Shown piece after piece: positions 26,608-36,000 of a stretch of DNA of 64,000 nt. The number at the start of each line of letters is the position of its first letter. Position 1 is the first letter of the stretch. The notes below the pieces were generated by a model. That model did no database searches and had not been told where the DNA came from. It was given only the letters and a program-made list of their open reading frames with translations. The DNA comes from Planctomycetota bacterium (GTDB lineage: Bacteria > Planctomycetota > UBA1135 > GCA-002686595), in NCBI GenBank assembly GCA_026692665.1, contig JAPLOF010000015.1:124001-188000 (forward strand), in the 5' to 3' direction. A program made the translations under genes and the position numbers.

Positions 26608-27807
26608 ATGCACCCGACTCGCCGAAACGTGCTCGTCACGACCAGTGTGCTCGCCGGGAGCGCGCTACTCCCGGGCTGTGCTTCCAAGCCCGGAGCCACG
26701 CCGCCGCAGGCGGGTCTCGATCCCTCCGCGGACCCGTCCTTCGCCGACGCGGTCAGCGTCTCCGACTTGCACGCCATCGCGCTGCGCCGGATGGAGCCCA
26801 TGTCGCGCGAGTTCATCGAGGGCGCCGCGGCCGACGAGATCTCGCTGCGATGGAACCGCGAGGCCTACGACCGCATCCGGCTGAACCCGCGCGTGCTGCG
26901 CGACGTCGGCTCGGTGGACACGCGCGTGAGCGTGCTCGGGCTCGATCTCCCGTTTCCGATCCTCCTCGCGCCGACGGCGCTGCACAAGCTGGTGCACCCC
27001 GACGGCGAACTGGCCACAGCGCGCGGTGCGGAAGCGGCCCAGGCGGCGATGACGTTGAGCACGATGTCCAGCGTGACGCTGGAGGACGTGGCCAAGGCGG
27101 CGAGCGGTCCGCTGTGGTTCCAGCTCTACGTGCAGAAGGACAAGGGTTTCACGGCCGAGTTGGTGAAGCGCGCGGAAGCCGCGGGATACCGGGCTCTCGT
27201 CGTCACCGTCGACACGCCCGTGGGCGGAGCGCGCAACCGGCAGGAGCGCGCCAAGTTCCATCTGCCGGCAAACGTGGAGATGGCCAACCTGCGCGGGCTC
27301 CCGACCGCGGGCGGCGGCAAAATCGACACGGAGAAGGCGGGCTTCCAGAACATCCTCCCGCAGCGGCTCACCTGGAAGGACATCGAGTGGCTGCAGTCGC
27401 TCACGAAGCTGCCGGTCCTGGTCAAGGGCGTGCTCAACGCGGACGACGCCGTCATCGCCGTGAAGCAGGGGTTGTCTGGCATCCTGGTCTCGAACCACGG
27501 TGCCCGAAATCTCGACACGGTTCCGGCGACCATCGATGCCCTGCCGCGCATCACCGACAAGGTCGAAGGCCGGGTCGCCGTGCTGGTGGACGGCGGTGTG
27601 CGTCGCGGGACGGATGTGCTCAAGGCGCTGGCCCTGGGAGCGAACGCCGTGCTCGTGGGCCGGCCGATCTTCTACGGCTTGTCGTCGGGCGGAGCGGAAG
27701 GCGTGGAGCGGATGATCGGGATCCTGCGCAACGAGTTCGAGCTGGCCATGGCGCTCACGGGCCGCGCGAGGATCGCCGAGATCGACCGCTCGGTCCTCTG
27801 GGATTGA
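26608..27807 (+). CDS. FMN-dependent alpha-hydroxy-acid oxidoreductase, exported
   Basis: A good ribosome binding site (GGAGG, six bases before the ATG at 26608) fixes the start. The N-terminus has TRRNVLVTTSVLAGSALLPGC, a twin-arginine and lipobox-like signal, so Tat export with lipid anchoring is likely. The rest is the glycolate oxidase/lactate dehydrogenase TIM barrel: ILLAPTALHKLVHPDGELATARGA, WFQLYVQKDKG, VTVDTPVGGARNR, LVKGVLNADDA, and the active-site VSNHGARNLDTVPATIDAL with the catalytic histidine, then VDGGVRRGTDVLKALALGA for FMN phosphate binding. It oxidises a 2-hydroxy acid such as L-lactate or glycolate. An exported form is unusual, since most members are cytoplasmic or on the inner face of the membrane. 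Confidence 0.9.
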   Translation: MHPTRRNVLVTTSVLAGSALLPGCASKPGATPPQAGLDPSADPSFADAVSVSDLHAIALRRMEPMSREFIEGAAADEISLRWNREAYDRIRLNPRVLRDVGSVDTRVSVLGLDLPFPILLAPTALHKLVHPDGELATARGAEAAQAAMTLSTMSSVTLEDVAKAASGPLWFQLYVQKDKGFTAELVKRAEAAGYRALVVTVDTPVGGARNRQERAKFHLPANVEMANLRGLPTAGGGKIDTEKAGFQNILPQRLTWKDIEWLQSLTKLPVLVKGVLNADDAVIAVKQGLSGILVSNHGARNLDTVPATIDALPRITDKVEGRVAVLVDGGVRRGTDVLKALALGANAVLVGRPIFYGLSSGGAEGVERMIGILRNEFELAMALTGRARIAEIDRSVLWD

Positions 27808-27943
27808 GCGGTTCCGTTCCGGACGCGCAAGCCTCGAGTCGGCTCGGCGGAGCGCCGTGGACCGCGCGGAGCAAGGAGGCTGTCGGAGTCGGTCTTGGCA
27901 CCGTATCCGTCCGGCGAGTTGGACAGTTCCGTCCCTGGCGCAA

Positions 27944-29830
27944 TCAGAGCGCCCAGCTCACGCTCACGCCGTTCGTCAGATTGAAGGTGCTCGCCGTGCA
28001 GAAGGAAGCCGCGTTCCGGTACCAACCCTGGTAGTAGCGCGTACCGGGGGCCGCGATCAGCCCCTTCACGGAGATCGTCAGGTCGCCCGCGGCGGGGTAG
28101 GAGCTGCGACCCGCGCTGTTCGTCTTCGTGCCGAGTCGGAGCACCGTGCCGCTGACGCAGCGCAACCCGTCGCCGAACGGCACGCCGGTGGTGAACGTCG
28201 TGCAGGAGGGCGGGTTCGCGCAGGTCGAGGGATTCGCCGTTCCCTGGAAGTAGAGGACGGAGCTGTTCGGCATGCCGGCCCCGGCGAGGATCGCCGTGTC
28301 GCCCGAGATCGAGGCGGTGCCGACCATCTCGAGCAGCCCGCCGGCGAGCACGACGGAGTTGGCGCAGCCCCGCTCGAAGCCGCCGGTCGCGCATGGGCAC
28401 GGAGTCGTGCCCGTGTCGACGCCGTCGCCGAAGCAGATTCCGTGGCTCGCGGCGCTGTTGACCTCCACGAAGACGTCGCTCGCGTTGTTCGTGTCCGACG
28501 GAACGAGGTTCCTCGACAGGCTGGCGAACGCGACGTAGCGCCCATCGGCCGAGAGAGACGCCCCGACGCTCGCGCCGTCCCCTTCGACTCCGGCTGATCC
28601 TGTGTCGATGCGCCGGGTGCGACCCTGGACGAGGTCGCGCACGAAGATCGAGCTCTGCCCGTTGGCATCGTCCGGAACGAGGTTCGTGTAGGCGGATTCG
28701 AAGGCCACGAAGGCACCGTCCGCGGAGATCGACACCGGCCTCGGGAAGGTGGTCCCGAAGGGCAAGTTCACGATCCCGCTGAGCTGCTGCGAGCTCTGGC
28801 TCGCCCGGACGGTCGTCGAGGACAGGACGTCGCGCACGAAGATGTCGTGCGTGGAGGCCGTGTCGCCCGGGACGATCAGCCGGGCATTCGTGTCGAAGGC
28901 GACGTACCTGCCGTCCGACGACATCGACACGCCCGCATACAGGCCGACGACGGCTCCGTTGGACGCGTGATTGCCGTTGACGTCGACGCTCAGCAGCCGG
29001 GTCACGCCGGCCTGCAGATCGCGCCAGTACAGCCCGTTGACGGAGTTGGGGTTCGGCGGACTCGCGACGAGGTTCGTGGCGCTGCTGTGGAACGCGACGA
29101 GGCAGCCCGTGCCCGTCGCGTTCGAGGCCACGGCGATCTGGCCGTTGTACGGAGCGCCCGCCGCGGGGAACGTCGAGGCGTTACCCTGCGTACCGTTCGA
29201 ATCCGCGAGGCTCGCGAGCTGGGTCGTCGCGGTCACGCGGTCGTAGACGAACGCGTCCGGGACTCCGTTGCCGTCCGACAGGAGAACGTCGTTGGCCAGG
29301 CTGTAGAACGCGACCCAACGGCCGTCGGCGCTGATCGCCGGCGAGTACGAACCGCCCGTGGCGCCCCCACCCGGCCCGCTGCTGACGAGCGTGAACGTGC
29401 CCGACACCCTGTCGTGGAGGTAGACGTCCGTGGAGCCGTTGGTGTCCAGCGCCAGGTTGGTCGCATCCGTCTGGAAGACGACGTACCGGCCGTCCGCCGA
29501 GATCGCCGGCGCGTCCGAGTTGCCGTTGCCCCCGACGCCGCCGGGGGATCGCGTGATCAACTGCGTCGTCGAGGAAGCTCGATCGCGGAGGTAGATCTGT
29601 CGCGCCGAGCTCATGGTGCCGCTCGCGAGGTTGCTCGCCCGCGAACTGAACACGACGTAACGACCGTCGCCGCTGAGGGCGGGCACGCCTGAGTCCGCGT
29701 TGCCCTGGGCGGCCGCGGAGCTGACGCTGACGCGCTGGACTTCACCCTGTGCGCCAGCGATCGCCGAGAAGAACGCGAGCGCGGCGGCGATGGAAGCACA
29801 GGTACGAACCTTGCGCGTCGGCCGACCCAT
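27944..29830 (-). CDS. Secreted PD40 beta-propeller protein with the shared C-terminal module
   Basis: The ATG at 29830 gives a Sec signal (MGRPTRKVRTCASIAAALAFFSAIAGAQG); ATG at 29866 is an alternative. The body is a series of about seven PD40 (WD40-like) blades, each built on (I/L)SADGR(Y/W)V(V/A)F.S.A.NLV..D.NG..D.FV.DR....T.LVS. Such blades form a TolB-like propeller. The C-terminal 165 residues (from about 28445 leftward) are the shared module, which opens with ICFGDGVDTGTTPCPCATGG, carries a short insertion with two extra cysteines (STCANPPSCT), and ends STFNLTNGVSVSWAL. It is probably an extracellular binding protein. It converges on the oxidase gene at 27807. Confidence 0.9.
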   Translation of the reverse strand: MGRPTRKVRTCASIAAALAFFSAIAGAQGEVQRVSVSSAAAQGNADSGVPALSGDGRYVVFSSRASNLASGTMSSARQIYLRDRASSTTQLITRSPGGVGGNGNSDAPAISADGRYVVFQTDATNLALDTNGSTDVYLHDRVSGTFTLVSSGPGGGATGGSYSPAISADGRWVAFYSLANDVLLSDGNGVPDAFVYDRVTATTQLASLADSNGTQGNASTFPAAGAPYNGQIAVASNATGTGCLVAFHSSATNLVASPPNPNSVNGLYWRDLQAGVTRLLSVDVNGNHASNGAVVGLYAGVSMSSDGRYVAFDTNARLIVPGDTASTHDIFVRDVLSSTTVRASQSSQQLSGIVNLPFGTTFPRPVSISADGAFVAFESAYTNLVPDDANGQSSIFVRDLVQGRTRRIDTGSAGVEGDGASVGASLSADGRYVAFASLSRNLVPSDTNNASDVFVEVNSAASHGICFGDGVDTGTTPCPCATGGFERGCANSVVLAGGLLEMVGTASISGDTAILAGAGMPNSSVLYFQGTANPSTCANPPSCTTFTTGVPFGDGLRCVSGTVLRLGTKTNSAGRSSYPAAGDLTISVKGLIAAPGTRYYQGWYRNAASFCTASTFNLTNGVSVSWAL

Positions 29831-30005
29831 GAGTCGGCAATCCTGCCCGTCGTCCCGATGATTCATGGAATCAGGTCCATTCTCGAGAGCGTGCAGGATC
29901 TCCTTGGCTCTCCTCCACTTTGTACTCGGGCCCGCGCGAAACGGCAATCCGCATCGACGCCGGCGCGCATGGGCTCGCTCGAGACCATGACGCGCCCGGC
30001 TCGGA

Positions 30006-33000
30006 TCACTTCACCCGCTTGACCTGCACTCCAGCCCGGTCGCGCGCGATCTCCTCGAGGAGCTGCTCGCCGCGCTGCTGCTGCGCGTTGCTGTTCAAGT
30101 CGAGCACGTTCTTGAAGTACGCGCCCTGATCGAGCTTCTCGAGCTGAACCTGCATGCGTTTCCCGGCCACCTGCGCGAGGACCTGCTGCCCGCGGAAGAA
30201 GGCGTACTCGCGCTCCCCGAGCCGCGCGATCACCGTCGAGGTGCCCGCGATCCCGTCGGCCACGAACAGGCCGCGTGGGTCCGTCTTGCCCGACACGATC
30301 CGCTGGCTGGCGGAGCCGACCACGCGCACCTCGGCGCCGCGCACGTAGCCCGCCGGTTTCAGGCGCAGGACCTGGATGCGCATCTGTCCAGTGGCCTGGT
30401 CCTCCTGCACCTGCAAGTCGAGGTCGGTGACCAGCACCAGCCCCGAGGCGTGCTGCTCGTCGCCGCGGACGAGCACCAGGTAGGCGCCCGCTTTCGGCAG
30501 CGCGAGCTCGATCTCCTCCTCCGCCGATCGCAGTGCGTCCGCTTCGCGCAGCTCGATCGTCCGCGTGAGCGTCGGCGAGATCCCGGACAGCTCGATGCCC
30601 GCTACGTTCGCCAGCGTCTTCTCGCGCAGGTAGAGCGTCATGAGATCGACCGGGTACACGGCGAGCTCGGCGCGCGCGACGTTCTTGTGCGAGATCTTCA
30701 CGCGTACCGGTTCACCCGGGCGTGTCGTGGTGATCTCCGGCAGCGCGATGCGCTTCTCGCGCAACGAGAGCAGCGACTGTCGCGCGTCCGCGAACACGGA
30801 CTCGACGCGCTCGTAGGTCCGGGCTGCCGGCCCGAACTCGCGCCGCGCATGGTAGATCTGCGCCAGGATATACAGCGCGAGGTCCCGGTTGACCGAGGGC
30901 TTCTCGACGCCAGAAGGATCCTTCCACGTCGCCGCGGCGATGCGCTGCAGGAGCTCTTCCGCGCGCGCGTCCTGGCCGCGATACCACTCCGCGACCGCGG
31001 CCGAGTAGAGGAACGCGTCGGCGAACCGCGGCTCGGAGTACACGCCCGCCAGCTCGCGCGACAGCGCCGCAGTGCGCTCGTAGTCCTCGATGTCGAGGTA
31101 CGCGCTCACGAGGTTCAGGCCGGCCGATGGGGCCAGCGGGTCCTTCGGGTGCATCGCCAGGAACCGCTGCAGGAGGCCCACGCCCTGGGCGGTGAGCGAC
31201 GCGCGGTCGCGCTTCGCCTTGCGCAGGCTGGCGTCCTCGTGGGCCTTGGGCGCCAGAGCCAGCAAGCGGTCCGACAGCGCAAGCTGCGCTTCGAGCGCGC
31301 CGGGGAAGTCGGGATACTCGTCCAGGATCCGCGCGAACGTGCGCAGCGCCAGGTCGGCGTCCTTGGCCGCGTCGAGCGCGCCGACGACCTGGAGGTCCTT
31401 GCCGAACGTCTCCTCGACCGTCGCCTTGAAGATCAGGAGCGCGCGCTCGTGCTCGTCGAGTCGCCGGTACGCCGCCCCGACGCGCAGGATCTGCTCGAAT
31501 GGAATCGTCAGGTCGGGGTTCTTCTCGCGCAGGATCTCGAAGTAGCGCACGACTGCGGGCGCGTCGTCCTTCTCGAGGGCGAGGTAGAGCAGCATCTCGA
31601 CGGCTTCGCGCAGCGGCTGGTCCTCGAGCTGCGCGCCGAACCCGGTGAACAGCTCGTCCAGCAGCGTCCGTGCCCGCTCGCGCTCTCCGGCCTGATACGT
31701 CGCGCGGCCCAGGTGGTAGAGCTCGTCCGGAGTCGGGCGATACGTGTCGCTGCTGGTCGCGCCGCGGGGCAGGACCTCGAAGTCGCGCGCCTCTCCGACG
31801 GCCCAGCGCGAAGCGTCGTGCGCGCTGTGCAGCACCGCCGGCGGCACGCGCCAGCGGCCGGGCAGCGTGCCGAGCACGCGGAACTCGAGCGTCCGATCCC
31901 ACGTCTGCGCGCCCAGGTCGACGACCAGACGCCCGTCTTCCTGACGCCAGCCCTCGAAGCCGCCGCGCAGGCTGTCCTCCAGCACGCGCACGCCGGCGGG
32001 GAGCGGGATCTCGAGCACGAGGTGGTCGTACGAGCGGTCGTCGCCGCGCTCGCGCGGCTCGGCGCGGAAGCTCACCTGGCACGTGGCCACGCCGCCGAGG
32101 GGCAGGTGCTCGACCTCGTTCACCCAAGACTTCACGTTGCGCGTGACGCCGAATCCGATCGCGATCTCGCGGCCTCGGTACACGGGCGGAGCGGCGAGCT
32201 CGCGCTGCTCGCGGACGCTCAGTCCGCCGGCCTCCCGCGCCGACGTGTCCGTCGTGAAGCCGCGCAGCACGGCCGTGTAGTGCGGCCGGCCGCCGCCCGA
32301 GAGCTTGAACTCCACGCGCAACTTGCGCGGGCTCGCGTCGGCGATCGGCAGGCTGAGGACGGCGCCGGCCTCGCCCGGCGCGAGGACGATGCGCTGCTCG
32401 GGACCAGCGTCCACGCGCAGCGTCACCTCGGAACGCTCCTCGGCCGGGCGCGTGCTCTTCGCGTGCCAGGCCAGCGCCGCGAGCGCGAAGCCGCGAGAAC
32501 GCGCGGGGTACCACGGTCGGTCGGCGACCAGCGCGTCGACGAGACCTTGGAGTCGCGGCGACGACGGCAGCGCGCGTCCCAGCGCGTACGCCGCGAGCGC
32601 CGTCATGTCGACGCGCGACTGGTTCCACGGCCGGTTACCTTCGAGTGGCGCCCGTTTCGGACCAGGTCCGTCGGAGAGTCGCGCCGCCAGCGTTTCGGCC
32701 ACGTCGGCCGCCATCGGTGCGCGCTCGACCTCGACGAGCGCGAGCGCCGTGTAGGCCAGCGCCGCGGGCGAGAGCGACCCGCGCGTGCGGTGCAGCCGGT
32801 TCAGGGTGTCGAACGTGTCCTTGTCGGCGACGGAGAGCGCCCACAGGATCTGCGCCTTGAGCTCGTCGTCCTGCTGGCCCGCGGCTTGAAAGGCGCCGTT
32901 CAGATAGGCGGCCGCCGAGCTGAGCGTCTGCGGCGGCACCTGCATGCCCGACGTTCCGGCGCGCGCCAGCGCAGCGAGCGCCAGGCAGGACGTCTCGACG

Positions 33001-36000
33001 TGCGCGGGGGAATTCTCGCCCCTCACCCAGGGCCACGATCCATCCTCGCGCTGCGAGGCGACCAGTTCGACGATGCGGATCGCGGCGCGCGCGGCGAGGC
33101 GCGGCGCGTCGTCGCGCGAACCGCCTGTCGCGGTGACGAGCTCGAGCACGCGGATGACGCCGTACAGCTCGGCGGCGGCGTCCGCGATCGTGCGCGGTGC
33201 CGGGCAACCGGCGCTGCGCGCGATGCCGAAGCTCGAACCCAGCGCCTCGCCGACCAGCATGCGCTGCAGGCTCGACCCCAGCTCGATCTCCAGCGTCCGG
33301 CTGGTCCACGTGCGCGACGGGTCGATCTCCAGCTCGAGGACGGCGTCCGACACGAGCCGTCCCGACGCGGCCGCGGCGCCCTCGAGGCCCCACGGCCGCA
33401 CGGGCACGCGCTGTTCGGTCGCCAGGGCTCGCGACTTCCCGCCCACGTCGCCCTCAGCTTCGAGCCGCAGCAGCAGAGTGCCGCACGCGGGCAGCGCCTC
33501 GAGCGCCTCGAACACGTGCTCGACGACGGGGCTCGTGCCGAGCTCGACCTTCACGGGCAGCGTGACGACGCGCTCGCCCGCCTCGACGCGCAGCACGAGC
33601 TCGAGCGCACCCGTCGCCCCGGTCTGGTTGTGCACGCGCGCGACGAATCGTGGACGGTCTCCTTCGACGAGGAGGATCGGAGCGCGCAGCTCGAGGAACA
33701 GCTCCGACCGCGTGCGGAACGTGGCCGAGGCCTCGCCGACGAGCGTCTCGGGGCCGACGCCGCGCGCCGTGGCCCGCCAGCGCGTGCTCTGACCAGGCAT
33801 GTCGAACTCGGCAGTCGCCGTGCCGTCCGCCGCGGTGACGATCGTTCCGCTCCAATAGGCGGTCTCCGTCTCGGGCAGCGCGGGCGCCTCGGTCGCGCCA
33901 GGCTTGGCCGCCGTGGGACCTCCGGCCCGGCCCTTGCGCAGACCTTGGCCGAAACCCCGGCCTTCCGACACGTCGTCTTTCGACTTCGCGTCTTCCTGCT
34001 TGGGTTCTTCGCCGCCGCCGGCGCTCGGCGCGGCCGCACCGGGCGGCACCGTGTCGCCCGCACCCGTGAAGAAGTCGTCCGCGTGAAGCCCGGGCAGCTT
34101 GTCGTTCCAGGCCGCCTGCGCCGCGACTTCGCGCTCCGCGAGCAGGATCTCCTGCGCGATCGCGACCGTGCTGCCCTGGTAGCTCAGCGTGCAGCTCGAG
34201 GCCGTGCGCACGCCGAGTTCACGTCGTGGAGCGCGGTCGAACACGCTCGCGAGCGAGGGAGTCGTGTCACGGAACAGGTCGAAGAGGGCCTCGTCCACGA
34301 CCGCGAGGGACAACTCGGCCTGCACTGGATTCCCGAGCTGATCGCGTGCCGTCACGCGGACCCGCGCTCGTGATCCAGGCTCGATGACCTCCGCCAGCGG
34401 CTCGACGGTCACCGTCAGGCGACGCACGACGTCGATCGGCGTGGCGTGCTCGTGGAGGCGGCTCCCGTCCATGCGCGCGATCGCGACCCAGGCGCGCGGG
34501 AACGCGACCGATCCGATCGCGACCTCGACGGTGCTCGTACCCGGCTCGAGGCGCAGCAGGCGGTGCTCCAGCACGCCTTCGGCTTCCAGCGTGAGCAACG
34601 CGAGTCCGGCGCCGGAGCGGTTGACGACCTGGACGCGCGCCTTGCCGCCGACCTCGACCTCGGAATCCTCGGCGATGAGGCGCAGACGCACGTCGTCCTC
34701 TTCGCCCGAGGCCGTCACGGCGGCCTCGGCGAGGACGGGATTGCCGAAGCGATCCGTCGCCTCCGCGCGCAGGATGAGATCCCCGCCGCGCGCCGCGCGC
34801 ACGGCGATGCGGACCTTGCCGGTCTTCGCGTCGGTCGCGACATCCCGGCGCTCGATCTCGGTCTCGGTCCAGCGCCCATCCTCTCCGGCGCGCCGCGCGA
34901 CGAGCGTGAACTTCAGCGTGCGCGCGATGGGCGAACCTTCGGCGTCGATCGTCGACAGCTCGGCGTCGATCGTGTCGCCGACCAGCACGACGGCGCGCGG
35001 AGCTCGGAGCCTGGCGGTGTACTCGCCGAGGGCGAGCTGCACGGTTCCGGTGCGCGTGACGCCCTCCTCCGTCAGCGTCGCGGTGAAGCGCAACGTCCCC
35101 TCCCGCGTCATGTCGCGCGTGTCGAACGCGAGCTGGGCCACGCCACGCGCGTCGGTACGCAGGTCGGCCTGCGTCCCGTCGGGCAACGCGACCCGTAGCG
35201 CGGCGTCCGCGACGGGCTCGCCGTAGTAGTACGCGGCGCGGATCTCGGCTTCGACCTTCTCGCCGCGCTGCACGACCGGGCGCGCGAAGGTGTACTCGAG
35301 ATCCACCTTCTGGAGCTGGTAGGTCTGCACCTGGAATCCGCCCTGGAAGACGCCGCCCTTGGGCGAGCGCACGACGATGCGGTAGCCGCCGGACGCGGCC
35401 GCGGCGTCGAGGCGCACCTCGCCGGACAGGGTTCCGAAGGTCGACAGCGAGAGCTCGGCGCGCTGGAACGCCCTCCCGGCCGGATCGACGACCTCGACGC
35501 GGTAGCTCGCGCCGGGCTCGAACACCTCGCGGCCGTCGAGCACCTCGCGCAGGATCGCGCGCCACCCGACCGTCTGGCCCGGGCGGTATGCGGGGCGATC
35601 CGTGTACACGAGGGCTTTCGGGGCGAGCGGCACGCCGAGCTGGATTCCGGCGTGCGAAAGACCGACCGAGGCCACGTGGCCTTCGCGCAGCGCGAGCACG
35701 GAGACCTCGCTGCACGCGTCCGTGCGTTCCAACGCCTGACGCGCGACACCGTCGGCACCGGTCGTCAGTTCCAGGGTTCTCGGCCCGGTCTGCGTCATCA
35801 CCGTGGCGAGGACGCGCGTCTTCGCCGCGGGTTCGTTGCGCGCCAGGTCCTGCGCATAGACGAACACCTCGCGCGGGGACGACTTCACGATCACGTCGAG
35901 CGTGCTGGCCACGACGAGCGTCGTCGCTCGCAGCTCGCCGCCCGTCACGGCGACGACCCACGTGCCGGGTCCGTCGACGGGCAGCTCGAGATCCACGTCG

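Noticed and set aside
33190-33220. Thioester site in the macroglobulin
   Set aside because: The glycine-cysteine is present, but it is followed by P-A-P rather than x-E-Q, so no internal thioester is possible.
30450-34373. Open frame of about 1300 codons on the plus strand opposite the macroglobulin gene
   Set aside because: It is arginine/alanine-rich, has no domain or signal, and mirrors a well-supported minus-strand gene; high GC content creates such frames.
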